A DNA stretch of 64,000 bases from Tribonema minus (GCA_017506865.1 JAFCMP010000010.1:124001-188000), one strand, 5' to 3'; shown: positions 20,839 to 35,800, counted from the first letter of the stretch. The notes: a model not told the origin generated them from the letters alone. A program made the numbers and translations.

Positions 20839-23800
20839 CTGCGAGGGGCGGCACGAACGGCGAAGCAGTGTACAGTAGCCTGGCCTCACAATCTGACGTG
20901 CGCTGCACATGAGGAAGGCATTGAACGCGCTAGCGGTGGAGCTCTGCGCCGCACCACACGCGCCAGTAGAGCACAAGATGCACATCGAAGCAGCAGCAGA
21001 GGGCACAGTCACATTGCGCACAGAAGCCAGCAGCCGTGCGTGTGTCCTACGCAATCGATGGCCGACTTGCACAATAGCTGAGAAGTGCCTGCCGGATGAG
21101 TTGAGGCTGTACTTCTGTCAGCGAGCAACGCCTGGTAGTGTGACCTCAAATGCAGACGCGGCCAGCAGGAATCATGCACAGCCGCTGCTATCACTCACCC
21201 GAGTAGCGCCTGTCGGGCGAGGAGAAGAGCTTGCTGGAGCGTCTCCGCTCGCGCACGCAGCCCTCCACCGCCATCTCAATGTCGTCCATCCACTCCTGCG
21301 CAGTAGCAACCGTTGTGTCAGAGTTAATGCAACAGCGGCGACCATCTAATGCGCAGCACAACCAGGACTCCCATGTTGGCTCCTGCAAGTGTTGCCAGGC
21401 ACGGGGTCTGCCAAGTCTGGGAGCCGCTGAGGACGAGTCGAACCCAGCTCGCAGCGAGCACAACACTTAGCAGTGCCGATATATTTGCATGAGTCTTGGC
21501 ATGGTGGGGGCTTTCCTGAATTGTATGTCTGAATTCATAGGAAAACACTAGCGTAAGGTACATGCACCGTAGGCATCACTGATCGCGCTGTGCAATGACA
21601 GCGCGCAGCTCGATACAGGCACTGCGCTTTCCAGCCCGCATCACCGACACTGCCGGGCCATGTCCACGAGCATGACTGAGGCCTCAGTGCAGCAGCATAT
21701 ACGTCAACAGAGACGGCGTACACAACCAGGCATCCGTTGAGGATTGCGTCACCTGTACTGTTCCACATGACAATGCTCAGAGCATGGCACGCAAATTTTG
21801 GCGAGAACTCAATGGTGTCGGTATCACTGCAACACTTCAATGGTCCACGTCAACAACGGAGTGGCACGTGACAGCTGTGAGCCAGTAGATGTGTAGTCAA
21901 TGCATGGCGGCAGTGCTCCAATTCACGTACCGCTTTGTCCTCGGCGGACTCCGCTGACACTGCGAAGCTCTTTTTGGGGTGGTGTATGTGGAAACGGCAG
22001 CCCTACAAGAACACACAAGGCACATGCAAACATTGTCAATTGCCGGGTGAAGTGCCTACATTGAACAGAGCCAGTTGCACAGGGCAATCACCCCAGAGTC
22101 TGCAGCAGACGCGTCAAGTGCTAAAGGTGTTGATCGTAATCATGTACAACTATGTTCACATGGCACACCACAACAATATCAGGCAACTTGGTTCAAGTGC
22201 TCCAATTAAGTGCTTCAAGCACATGCTTGCAAGTCATTAATCCTGTGGCTCTAGCCCGCGAAAACCAAACACATGCTGCAGTATCCGCACGCGACTCAGA
22301 CTTTGAAGCCATGCTTTACATGATGACGACAGATCTGAAGCAGCTTGGATCCGCGGATTGTACTCATGAGTTGTGCCTACAGCGTGAATACAACTGCGAC
22401 AGCACGAAGACCCGTGACATTGCATGAAGCAACGATATTGCAGCACGCGTCTTCACATGAGCCCTGCTATGCACACAATGCAGTCGCGCACGTCAAGGGG
22501 CGTGAAGGTGCTCCCTTGACACCATCAATTGGAGTGCACACTGGGGGTGCACTTGGCAGTTGACAAGTGCCGCTCACCTTCCTGTCCTGCTCGTCTTCTA
22601 CCCTGAGCATGCTGAGCTGCAGCTGCTCGTGGACCTGGTGGTGTTGTGAGCAACGGCAGCAGGTCAACAAAAAAAGGGGTAGTTGCACATCAGCAACACC
22701 ACCACCATGTAAGTGCTGTCCAGCATGACGTGCAACAAGGTCGATGTTTGCAGAATGCAGAGCTTGTTTGCACACAAGCAGACAACCTATACAATGCTCT
22801 ACAGACATAGAGTATGTTGCGCATCGTGCAGGTCGCATCGCTGCTGATCGCAACTGCTGAACGCCTCGCTCTGCAGTGTGGCCACCTCTGGTCAGCGACA
22901 CGAGTGCCATGGCCCCAGGCGTGAAGGTACTAGCAGCGCTCTATGACCATGCAACAGCGCTCAGCTCAGCCGCAGGCCCGCATCGTCGAACGCGCCCTGC
23001 TGCCACGCACCTGCCACTCGCCGCTGCCGAAGGCCTGGTGGGCGTACAGCAGCATGTCGGAGAAGAGGAAGAAGCGGTACGCGATCTTGCGGCCGCTGCG
23101 GCAGACCTTGACGAGCGTGCCCTCGCGTATGAAGCGCCGCACGCCATCCAGGACGTTGACGTTGCGCAGGCGGCGCGCGACGGCAACGAGCTCCTCCTGC
23201 CGGGCGATGGTGGCGCGCAGTGGTAGGGTTAGGGTTGGGTGAGTGGCGGGCGCTCTTGCGCTTTGGTCATGGGTGAGCGTCAGGGGACGCAGTCGTGGAG
23301 ATGTTTGCTGCGCGCACCTGTTGAAACGGGTGCCTAGAACGGGGTAGATCCCTAGAGCGCCCGTTTCTCATCATGAATAACGAAGCACTGCGAGCATATT
23401 GACAACACACACGGAATCAGAGCGCCGTGGCTAGGCCTGTGGGTCAGCGACTGAATGTAACGGCAACCAGCAAATGACACCGCTAATGGCGCACTGGTAG
23501 CACGCAGAGTATGCAGTGTGAGTCCATCGCCTGAGGCGCGCCAACTTTGGATGATACAGAGTTCTATTGCACTTTTTCGACTAGAGCAGACATACCTTGT
23601 TGTACATGGCGTGCACATCCTGCTCCAGCGTGCGGACCTGACAACGAAGGGGAAAGCGACGGTGGCAGGCTCAAGAGCTCAGATGGCGGTACGCGCATGG
23701 CTGAAGTGGTGCAGGCAGACATGGCCACAAGTCAAAGAGGTGTGCACTTGAGTAATTCAGAAACATGCATTGCGACGCCCTGCGCAGACTGGCGCATGCT

Positions 23801-26800
23801 GACGCTGTAAAAGCAGCAGCACGTATGCGCACATGCAACCCCCCCCCCCCCCATCAAATGAGCGTATGTATGACTCCTTTCTATGCTAGCCAACCAGCTA
23901 GTATTCTGCTGCAGCCACGTGCCTGCACTCGCCGGGTGGTACCCAGTCAACAAGTGGCGCACGTGCTGCTTCCTTCCCGCCGGACTCTCCGCAACAAATA
24001 CACATTCCGAGGCCCGTTTCCCCAATGCGCGAGTGCGCCACGCACCTGCTCGTGCACAGACGCGATGATCGCCTCAGCGTCTTCGGGCACGCTGCTGCCG
24101 GAGCCGCGGCGCGGCCGAGGGCCGTAGCCGTAGTTGGGAGCGTCGTCGTCCTCCGTCAGCGACCCCTGGGCGCCTTTCTGCGCTCCACAATTCGCATGCA
24201 ACGGCGGGCGGCGCACCGTGTTGAACTTGAGGTTTTAAACTTGCAGTTCGCGCGTGGTCGTCGTTGGTGTGCGCGGTCGACATGCGTTCGTGCCCAGGGG
24301 TGGCGCGCATTGAGAGCTCGCGAGCAGGCCATCCATGACATCAGGGTCTAGAGTTCGTAGCATGGCGCAGTATGAAGATATGATGAGCGCGCTGCAGCCT
24401 ACACGCGCAGCCCCCTTGTGCCAAGTCAACTCGAGCAACTGCTGCACGTGCGTGAGCTCGCGCTTTGCGCCCACGCCGGCGCATTGCACAATTCCACAGC
24501 AGAACTTGAGACATCGGGCCCTGAAGTTACACATTCAAGGGGCAGACGTGCGCCATAGACCTTTCACACTGCGCGTGGCCTGTGCCCTCGCACCAAGCAC
24601 CCTTTCGTGCACTCACCATTCTGGTGGAGATCTTGGCGAGGCGTGTGGCAAATGCCTCGCGCTTGGTGCTCTCGCCGAGGAAGACGGATGTGCACAGCGC
24701 GTACTTGACGACCTGCGGAGAGACAGAGGCGGCCAGCGCGGCGATGCCACGTAAACATGTCACGCACAGTCAAATGGCAGCGTCGCGCACGCAGAGGTCC
24801 CTAAGAAGCGGCCAGCGCTGCGGTCACGCAAAACAGGCGTGGCATGGTGGTCCAGCATGAAACAAGTTGTGTACATGCACTATGCAACAATGCACGCACG
24901 CGTCGGGGCATCAGGCATCTTTCCTCGTCGCACAGCGTATCATGGCAGAAATGCCGACGCTTCCGAGCCTGCGCGACGTGTTCAGCACAGTCTCTACTGC
25001 TGATGCCAAGCAGCGCACGCGCACGCGCGCGTGGCAATGTTGAGGAAACAGCCAAGCCATCTGTTTCCTGCACGACCACACTGGGTCACGATTAGGGTTG
25101 AGTTGAAGTTAGGTTTGAAGTTGAGTCACTCACCTCGAGGCATGCGACTACGCTGTCCGCGTCCATGCTTGGACGCTCCAGCACAGAGTCCACAGCACCC
25201 AGGAACTGTCCGCAAACACAGGCAGCGCACGTGATGATGGCCGCAGGGGCGAGGGGGGGGAGGGAGGATTGTGGTTTAGCATCTGTGCAACTGGGTGGGC
25301 TCTGAGCAAACTGGTGAGACAAGTGTCTGGGCCACGCAAAACCCTAATTCAAGCGCTGCGCATCTGCTCGCAAGCGACGAGGCGACTCATGACACATCGG
25401 AGCTGGCATCAGCGGCTCCTGGCAGCTTTGCTGCGGCTGCATGCGCCACAGCACGAAGGTAACGCGCCAGGCGCCAGAATGCGCAGCGAGCGCAGCATGC
25501 ACGCAGCGGCGGCCGACTCACGTGGAACCAGCTCGCATCGAACATGAGCCGCACCAGCTCCAGCGACAGGCTCGTGTCGAGGCCCACAAGAACAAAGCGG
25601 TAGCCCACCATGCTCAGCGCGCGCAGCAGCTCGCCGCCCTGCGTGCAGCCCTGCAGTAAGCGTCACGGCCAGCGGCAAAGAGTGAAGGGAGGGGGGCATG
25701 GGTGTTGAGGCGCTGTTGCCGCGTGTGAGGGCGTGAGAGGGGGGGGGCGTGGTGTGGAACAGACCCAGCCGAGCAAGGCAGTGCTCTGGCACAGGTTTGG
25801 AGGCAGGGGTACGGATGGTGTGCTTGGTGTGCATTTCAGATTTGTGTACACGTCCTCAATGAGCAGATCGTTTGATAGCATGCGTCAGTAACCAAGGCAG
25901 TTGGTGGGTCCTCATGATGAGGCTTCGCATCCGCGCAAGGTGTGCTAAAGAGGATGCAGCAATTCAGCACTTTGTCACGTGGGGCAATCGTAGTGTGCAT
26001 CTCACTGGGCAAAGGCCGTGTGCCGCAATGACTTGCCTTGGTGAGGTCCACAATGAAGGCGTCTTGCAGATCCGCCAGCGTGACGGGCGGCGCTTGTGCG
26101 GCGGCGGTGGCGCGCTGGCGGATGGCAGGCGATAGAGTGCAGGCGACAACGGTGAAGCTCGCGATCGAGGCTGAGAAATATCTCATTTGGCGACATCATG
26201 CGGCAGCAGAAGGTGCAGGCCGCAGCAGAGTGCCAGCAGCGTGCAGCCTGACCTGCTTGAAGTTCATCAAGAAGTACCGACATGTACCGACATGCAGCTC
26301 TGTTGACCAGGTGGCAGTTTGACGTCCCAATGTGAATGCCAGGCGGAGCCAGCATCGGATCAACACACAACACCACATGTACCATACGAAATAAAGACGA
26401 GGCCTCAGAGCAGTTCCACTCATGCCGCGCAACAGCAACCTCGCGTTTTGAGCTCCCAGACACCGGTCTCACAGCACCATTTCGCTCCATTTCGCGCCGT
26501 CAGCGGCAGTCGTCGCACTGCGTCGCCTCACCTGCAGCGCTTGCGTCGGCGTATCCTGCAGCAGCATGGCGATGGGCTGCGCCTCGATGCTGTCGTAGAT
26601 CTCCCCCAGGTACTCGGGGGTGAGCTCGCCGGCGCCCTCGGCGACGCCGCGCAGGTTCTTGATGAAGTCGTGCTGCGCGAGCGCGCGCGGCGATCGGGAG
26701 GGGCAGCGGTGAGGCGCGCGTGCAACGCTGCCGACAAAATGGTCACATAAGTGTACTAGGCACGACTGCGCACGGGCGCTGAGCTTGTGATGTACAGTGT

Positions 26801-29800
26801 GGGTGCGCGATGCTTGCGCAGTGTGTGACGTCGGGCTGAAAGTGGGCATGCGAGCTGGCTATGCTTGTGCACACTGATGGTGCGGCACTGCCACCACTGA
26901 GAGAAAGAGAAGCAATCGCCAGTTTTGAATGCAATTCAGCCATGATGGCCCTGCTGCATGGTCACCTCGCCCGCTGCTGATCGAGTGAGTAAGCACGGTG
27001 CTGCGGGGTCCTGTACGATGCACATCTGTGCCTGCGACTTGAGTGCGCTGGGCAGCGCTGCGAGGTCGATTCGCACGCAGCACAGACACGTTCAGCCCGT
27101 CGCAGCATGCGTCAGCAGGGGGTAGGTTTGAGATCGGGGCTGGCGCGCACGCCGGCCGGCGGCACTCGCCTTGCTCATGCGCTTGCGCTTGCGCGCGTCC
27201 ATGTTGGCCTTGTGCAGGTCCGTGTTGAGCATGATGATGGCGTACGACAGGACGAACGGCGCGTCCGCCGACGTGAACGGGCAGTGCTGCGCGTTGTCGT
27301 GGAAGAAGCACTCCGCGAACGCGCTGAGGAGCCGGTCGATCTGCGCGCGGTCGACGCAGTGCGCGGCCGTGCTCAGTACCAGCAGCATGGGACAACTTCA
27401 ATGTGCGTGATTGGGGCATGCAAAAAGGCATGAGTTGCGGTGCAGCAGGCACACTGCGATTGCGCTCAGCGGCTACTGGTCTGCGCAGTGTGTCAGACAG
27501 GTACGGTAGGGCACAAATTGTGCAGCACGACAGCATCACCAACTGCAACGCACGGCCACTGACGTGCCAGGCATCTGAAGCCATGCCACATGCATCAACA
27601 CGCCGGCAAGGTTGCACCACGCGCTCGGGCGCAGTTGACAGGGGGCAAGGCGTGTGCGCAACAGCGCTGCGACGCGCCCTCACGCAGCCTGACGTCCGGC
27701 TCATGACGCGCTGAATGTGCATGGGCTGCATGCACTGTCACGCCAGTTGAAGATGCCCTGCACGTGCTTGAGCTGCGCATGTCACACATGCCTGAAGCAG
27801 TGCAAGTCGCCATGCAGTCTGACAGTGTGCACAGTCTGTGTGCTGCAGGACGGCGTAGGAAGCGGTACTAAATAGAGGTTTGAGGTGCGTTCTGGCTGGC
27901 GGTTGAGGGTACCTGCGGTCAGCACGCGTGTGCGAGTGCAGGATTCCACTGCTGTGTAGCAGATGCAAACGTGTAGCTGCAAGACACCTGCTGTGCGCCT
28001 ATAGCGTGGGATGCGAAGTGCATACTTGACAAACGTTACATCTGCAACGCACCTTCTGCGCCTCTCCGGGTAGCCGGAACCCGCTGTTGGTGAGCAGGTG
28101 CCGCAGGGCCTCCTCCAGTGACATGCCGTGGAAGTTCACAGCCCTGCAGAGGGGAAGGCACCAGCACCAGGAGTTGAGTCACAACCGGGGAGTCTCAACT
28201 GCCGGCTGTGCAAGACATGAGCAGAGATTGTCACAGAGGCTTTGCAACAGTGCTCAGGAGCACCACACATTTCTGCACATCACGTCGAGGGTGCCTCACC
28301 TGATGTACTGCAGCCTGATGAGTCGGAAGTAGTCCGTCCCGTCCAAATCTGGTTCAGAGAGGAAGTCCCCTATGCTACCTGGATCCAGGTCTGCTTGGTA
28401 GAGCCTGCCGAGGGGGGGGGGGGGGGGGGGGGGGAACTCAGCGATGACATCAGCACACTGCTTCAGGCAGCACAGCGAAGCCGCGATCGCGCCCTGCGAC
28501 CAGGTGTATGGTGGCCTCACAGAGGCGTCGTGATGCACCCGGCAAGGGTGTCGGAGCTCAGAATGTGTACTTCTATGCAGTTTGTGTACTGCACGGTCTG
28601 AACAAGCTACACGATAACTGCAGCTCCACCAGCTGTAGCTCAAACTGTGAGCTGTACTCCAAGTATGACAGGAGGTCGGCGCAGCATGCGCGGACGTCTC
28701 GGCCGCTCCTGACCGTGCCTGGTCATAATTGGACACCCACTTGGACAGACGGCGGATGCGACCATGTGACATGCTCAGCAAGCGCGAGCAGCGGCGGTGT
28801 CTGCGCGCACGCACAATGCTCACGAACTCCCTCCAGAAGAGCGGTGACAGCCAGCGCAGCAGAGCAGGAGCATGCAGCCGTGCTCGGTGCGGCGCGCAGA
28901 GCACGCACCTCAGGAAGTTTGCAATGTCCCGCGGGGTGTCGCTGATGAAGCTGCTGGCCACCAGGTAGCGCACCGCCTTCTTGAGGCCCTTCTTGTAGTA
29001 CAGGTCGAGGGCCTGCGGAAGGGGCAGCGCGCCACAGTGATTGTGCTGAGCAGCGGATGCCTCAGCAGCAGCACTTCTAGTGGAGGACCTGAGCACAGGC
29101 GGTTGAAGTGATGCTGCAGGCTGTGTACGTAGTCCGCGGCGCTCAGGGCATGCTTCAGCCCATGTGCATTTGGCATCATGCACGCAAAAGCAGTGCCTCT
29201 GCTCCCTATAGAGAGATGACTGGCTCCTGAAGGGAAGCGCCTGAAAAAGCATGTGCTTCAACCTGCCTTGTACAGCATGCCGGGTGCAACTGCGCGTCGG
29301 CCCGAAACTGTGTGACGCGCTTGCGCATCCTTGCGCATCCCTGTGCTATCACTGCCGCGCGCGACTCGAAGCACACGCCTTGAGCCAGCACAAAGCTTTG
29401 TGCTCGTGAGCGTTCCCGCAAAGCCGTTCCGCACTCTGCGCAACCTCAGACCCACAAAGGCCACACTAGTTTCCGCACACAATATTAAGTTTTGAACATA
29501 AGCGGCGCACACTGAGATCTGCAGTGATGTGCGCTTCAGGCGGCTGTCAAGCTTCAACTTGAAGTTGCCGCTGCGGCGCACCTGTCGCATGACTTCTTCG
29601 GCGCGCTTGTGCAGCTCGCGTCGGCGCTTGAAGCTGGTGGCGCGCCGGTGCCGCATGGACTTGGCTGCGTGCAGCAACGCGAGGGACGGGATGGCGACAG
29701 TTGTGAGCAGCGCTGGCTCTTCGCAGTGTGAGTCAACACCATTTGAATTTGTGCATATGGTGCTGCATCCTGTGGAGGAACCTCGACAAGGCACTCATTC

Positions 29801-32800
29801 CCGTGCAGCATGTCATAACCTGTAATGAGATCAAGCGCGTGAGATGGCACGTGCAGGCTTTCATAGACTTTGTCATTGCGAGAGGAGATGCTGAGCACTG
29901 CTGCATGTGCATGACGCTCAGGACCAGCGTGTCACGCCTTCAGCTTGGTTGAGCGATCACTCCCACGAAATCACTACGTGACAGGCATGCCAGGTTCTAC
30001 TTTGGCTGTGACTCGGTCTGCATGAAGCGCTGGCTGCAGCGTCTACCGACCTTGCTAACCCAAACCCTAATCCTACAACAAGCCAATTTTCGGCGCCTGC
30101 GCCGCGCCCCTTCAGGCTTCACCATCGCAGATGCAGTGACCAGCATGCGCGCTGCAGCAAAGGGTCAAGGTTAACCCTAACCCTAACCCTAACCCAAAAC
30201 ACGCGACTCACATCCATCGAGACCCGGGCGCTTCTCAACGCCGCCGGTGTTTGGCGATTGCTGCGGCGTCCCTGGCGACTGGCCCTCCGAGGTCGGGCCC
30301 TGCGAGTCTTCGCGCGCGGGGCTGATGGTGCTATCTGCGAGACCAAAACGGCAGGATCGTCTGAGTGTGTGTCGCAAAGAGCCGCTTGGTGTGTGTGGTC
30401 ATGTTAAGCGTGAGATGGGCATGGCTTGCCAGCGGTGGTCGCTGCCATGCAAACTTCATCTACGTGGCTGAGGACTGGGTGGCCATGCTGGGAAAGCATA
30501 GCAACCGAGCATGTTTGTTTCGGCTGCCAGCACCTGCAAGCATGTCCAGAAGCAGGCGTACACAGGCGCCCATTGGGAAGCAAGGTGTCAGATGGGCTTT
30601 GACCGCAGCACGCTTGGTTGCAGCATCACGTAGCCCTCTGATCCTGAGGCCGTGTGGGCAAACGACACGCGCCCTGAGCCACGCTGCGCAAAAGACGCGC
30701 GCTCTACACAACGCACTGCAACACAGGCATCGCGCCGCAGCACCGGGCGGCGCAGCACCTGTCACGTCGTCGTCGTTGTCGTGGTGGGAGATGGACAGCA
30801 GCTTGTGCGCGCGCTCGTCCACGGGGCCGCCCCCCGCCGCGCCGCCGTCGTCGCCGGCGTCGTCGTCCTCCCAGCCCCCCAGCCGCCGAAGGCTGATCTC
30901 GCGCGTCTTGCTGTCACGTGCAAGCAGGTGGCCGTGCCCGGCAGCGTCCATCATGCACTGCCGGCAGAAAAGGTGTTTGAAGCGAGAGGAGCGAATAGCA
31001 GGATTAGTTTAGGGGCGACGGGGGGGGGGGGGGGATAGCAGTTGCAGGTCCAGATGATGTCACCAGCGGCTCGAGAAGCTTGCTGGCGATGCACGCCCGT
31101 CCGCCGCAGCATCGCATGCGCCCACAACAGGCAGACACGATGGCAGCGTGAAGGCACAAAACCTGCAATTCTGCATGCAGCACCCACTTAGAAGCCAACG
31201 AGGACATTGCCACCGTCAAGTGCCAGCTCTGCACCCCGCCCGCGCGCGCAACGGCCATGCAATCGCCCATCCACCAATTCAGCGCACGCAGCGCGCCTTC
31301 CTGCGCTTCCAGTCGAGCGCTGCCGCCTCCGCCGCACACGCGTACACGCGCGCTCGCGAGCTCACCTTGGCCATCTGCGCGACGCCGCGCAGCGCCTGCT
31401 GGCGCAGCGTGTCGCGGTTCTTCTCCGCGACAGCGGCGAGCGCGGGCAGCGGGTATGTGACGGTTGTCTCGCGCTCCGCCACGCCGTACTCGGCGACCGT
31501 GCAGATGGCGCCCAGCAGCTCGTCGAAGATCTGCGCGGGGGGTTGAAGGGGGGGGGGGGGGGATAAGGTCGGTGCGCCGAGCGCTGCAGATGATGTCGCA
31601 GCTCAAGGCGACCCTGTGTCACCCGCTTGTTGGATAGAGGTTGTAGATTGACTCACATACATTTATAAATGCTTGGGGCGTCGTTTTTCCAGCTTGGTGA
31701 ACGGGCGGCGTCAGCACGAGTCGTCGTGTAGGCCACCTGTGCTGAGCGGCGCGTGCAGCATGCGTGTCGCCAAAAAATGACCGCGAATGCCCAGCGATTG
31801 AGCGCCGCTTCACACCGCGGCAGCGCGCACCGCTGCGCGGACCACTGTGCCGACAGCATCCCAATCCCAACCCAAAACCCAAACTTCAACAACACATCCG
31901 TAGAACCTTCATTCTATGAGTGCGGCTCATTCAGTGCGGCATCAGCAGAGGTACCCCCATTGAAAACGCCAAACCTTAGCTGTACCAATATGCCGGCATG
32001 AGAAGCGCGTGGCTGGCTGTCTTTACTGGCCTTTCGCACTGTTGAGCTCAAGAAGCCGCTGCAGCATCCACCGCCAATCTCTACTTAGTTTTTCCCGCTG
32101 AGCAGAAGCTGGTGTGGCCTATAGAGGGCCATTGACACAGTGACGAGGCTCGCCGTGGTCGGCGATCGACAGGCAAGCGCACACCATTCGTCCTCGTGGT
32201 GGACATGATATACCGCCAATCAGAACATGCATGCGCGACCACGTTTACGCATTACGGCCGCTGCAGGAACCGCAGCGCCGCGTAGGGGTCTACGAGACTC
32301 ATATGGCGCCTTCCCGGATGAATCGGCTACTTCAATACACGGCACAACTACAACTACAATGCACACGGCACCACACACCTTGCGCTGCTGCAGGAATCGC
32401 CTGTCCAGGTCGTAGTTGAGGAAGAGCTCCACAAGGTTGTTGGGGATGTCAAACCACCGCAGCAGGCGGTCCAGGATCTGCGCACAGGCACGGCAGGGAG
32501 GGAGACCGGCTATTCAGGCAATGCTGAGCCCTGACAAAGGGCATTGAGAGGAGCTTCTTTCCTAAACTTGAACTGCACTGCCCCTGCGCTGTCAACTGCG
32601 CGCACGCAGCAGCTGCCCGGCGAGGACTGGCTCAACACATACGCCCAGGCAGCGCCAGTATGCGGTTACAGCGGTCACCGCTACCTAGATCCGGCGGCAG
32701 TTGCGCACATGAGCAGGCACGCTTCCCACGCAACGGGCGCACCGAGGCGGATACACCAACTCATTGGATTCCGGTGGCTCTGCACTGCGCAGCATGTCAA

Positions 32801-35800
32801 CCATGCCATGCGGCATGAAAGACATCATGTGACTCATTTGCAATTTGTGCCGGCACACTCTGACATGATAGTCATCACGTGGGTATTGCATACAAGCACA
32901 GGCACAGTCGAAAGAGTTCGCCAATAGTGCAAGTGTGCACCTGCATGCGCCAGGAGTCCGGCACTGCGCCGCCGCCCTCGCGCAGCAGCTTGAGCACCAG
33001 GTTCTCCATCAGCACCGCCAGCTCCACCTGCGCCGTGACACCGGCATTCACGGAAAAGAGGGGGCACAAGCAGGCAAGTGGTGGAATGAGCTTCTGATCT
33101 TCGGCAGGCTTCCGTAGCGCGTAGCGATGCTGCGACTCTTATCATCAAGATCAGCTGCAGAGGCACACGACCGAACGCTCAAGGCGGCATCTGCACACTC
33201 GGAAGCATACGCGCACACATACCGCAGCACTACCACCAAGTACACTTGCAGAGGTGACGCGTCGTGTGCAGGCGAGGCCGGCGGCGTCGCTGCCACAATG
33301 TCAACGCCAAGCACTGTGAACGGACAACGCACGTGTCGGAGTCACTGTGCCTGGTACAACTCCGCGGCCGTCCGGCTCGCACGGCTCTCTCAAAAGCACG
33401 TGCGCCGGCGTGCGGTGCGAAGCTTGGCGGTGCGGCGCTGACCGCTAGCAGTTGAGACGTGATGAGCGCGTACCTTGCAGTGGCGCCTGAACCGCTTCCA
33501 GAGGGCCGTGACGAGCTCCAGCACCAGCTGCAGATGTAGTGCACGACATGGCAGTGGCGTTGATGGTTTGAGTCATCGAGGTAGAGGGCAGATTAATTGT
33601 TGTACCAGGCGGCACAAAGGCCAGTGGCTGCCAAGGAGCACGTGCCCCCTGGCAGAGGAACTTCAGGCGAGACAATAACAAGCTCTCGGGCTTTTCGAGC
33701 CCTGAGTGAGAACACCTGGCAGGTGCAAGTCTCTTGGAGCGGCCATCCCGGAGTTGCACAACAGTGGGTGAGGCAGACATGCAGGGGGAGAAAGCCATTG
33801 CGGCATTGACTCGTGCAGCCGCTCCCCGCTGCAGCAGCGCTCAAGTATGAGCGCTGCTGCCGACGCACTCACCCTGAAGATGCGCTCGTCCATCAGCACC
33901 TCCGCGCTGATGTTGATGACCAGGCTCACCACCAGACGACGAATCTGCAGGACAGCAGAGGCGCAGGGCAAAGTGAGACTGGGGGCGCCTTGCTGGAGTG
34001 CACGTCATTTTCTCGAAGCTCACTAAAGCGCCACAATGGCGCGAGCATCTGGTGAAAATGATTCCATGTGCATTTTCTGGTGAACAAAACACAACATGGT
34101 CATCTGCTCTACCGAGCGTGCGCGTTGATCTGCTTGCTCCCGCTGAAATCGCCGGATGCGCGACGCCGAGAGGTCACGCTGTGAGGTCGCGCCATGGCTG
34201 CCCCAGCTACTCGAACGCTTCAATTGCCTCAGTGGACCCATCCCCACGCCGCAACCTTGATAGCGGAGCGGGAGTACAGCACTGCACCGTCACCGGTACG
34301 CATGGCACCAGCACTTCGCCTACTAAGTAGAGCGGCGGCCGGGCGCAGTCTGCATGGCGCACTCGCCGCGCTGACCCCGCGCAAATGACGCCGTGCGCCG
34401 TCGCGCGCGCGCGCTTGCCTGGTAGCCCAGCACGTCGTCCTCCGCGAGCTGGTCCGGCACGCCGTTGAGCATCTGCCTTAGCAGGTCCAGCGCGAGCACG
34501 CGCATGCCCACGTCGCGGATGGGCTGCGCGGAGGAGCGGCGGGGGTAGGTAAGGGTAGGTGCGTCAGCGGCAGCCAGCGGCACAACGTTGAGTGTGGCTT
34601 GCAGCAACGAGTACGCAGCTGGGGAGCAAAGCGCCGAGGGGGCGGGGGGCGGGGGGCGGGGGGGGAGGTTAGGTTGGGGTAGTGTGTTAGTGGGGACAAG
34701 CGGCACAACTGTTGATGCCGCTTGCAGCTACGATTAGGTACTTCCACAGCAGGGGGAAGTGATAAAGCAGAGGCCGATTCGGAGCAGCGCATGATGATGG
34801 CAGCGCTTCTGTGCAACCAGCAAAGAAAAAAGTGCAGTTCAGCCGAACCTGCACGAGCCGATCACGGTGACATCATCGGAATGACACGCGTGGGGCAGCA
34901 CTGACTGCTGACGTTCAGCGCAGCAGGCCCCAGGACCCATTCAAACCGTCGCGATACACCGAGCACCGGTCTCACCGTGTTTGCTAATTCTCGACGAAGC
35001 CTTAGCGGACTCAAAGTGCGTCCTGTCAAATGGCCATCCTCGCTTGGACACTCGCGGCGACGCGTCGTTGCAGCCTCAGTTGTCGCGCTGCACTGCGGCG
35101 ATGGTCACGACCGCTGCTACGCACCGCAACACTGTTAGCCGACTGTAACACGCTGCAGAGACACAGTGTTCGACGACGCGTCACGTGCGACCTCACTCTT
35201 CCGCCCACACGACATTACTGCCAGCTGACTCTAAGACACTGCACAAACACGGCTTCCGAACAAAGAGAGACACATTGCAGAAGTATGATTTCCAAACAGA
35301 GCGTCGCATGCGGCCTCACCACGCCGCCGTTGGCGCGCCGCAGCGGCGCCGCCGCCATCTTGCACAGCGCCAGCAGCACCTCAAAGAGGCTGCGCCGGCT
35401 GTGGCTGCCGCTCTCCTGCGGCGGGTAGAGGCTCACGCCGAGCACGACGGCCTGCATTGGGCGGACGGCAGCGAGCGGGCAAGGGCATCCTGTGAGAGCC
35501 TATCAGGCAGCGCTGCAGTGGAGTGTTTGAGGCCAGCTTCTGCACGGTGGCGAGTCTCTCGAAACATGGTTTGCTGGACATGCTAGACGCTTTTTAGCAT
35601 GTGCACTGCGCACACTAGAGGGGCGACAGTGCCGAAGCGCGCGCAGCTGCGACTGCGCTGCGTGCTGCTGCGCGTGTGGCTGGGTGCGGACGCCGTGGCG
35701 TGCCAGTTACGCTTGCACCTTGTGCCACATTTCATGTTCGGTGTGCACAGCGTGCATGCTGTCAGATGCTCAAGAACATGCATCTTCAGCACGAGTGCCG

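Noticed and set aside
22990-24760. A RhoGEF (DH) domain before the PH domain
   Set aside because: The PH core resembles RhoGEF-type PH, but the preceding exons lack DH helices and fit better as HDS1-like sequence plus an acidic linker.
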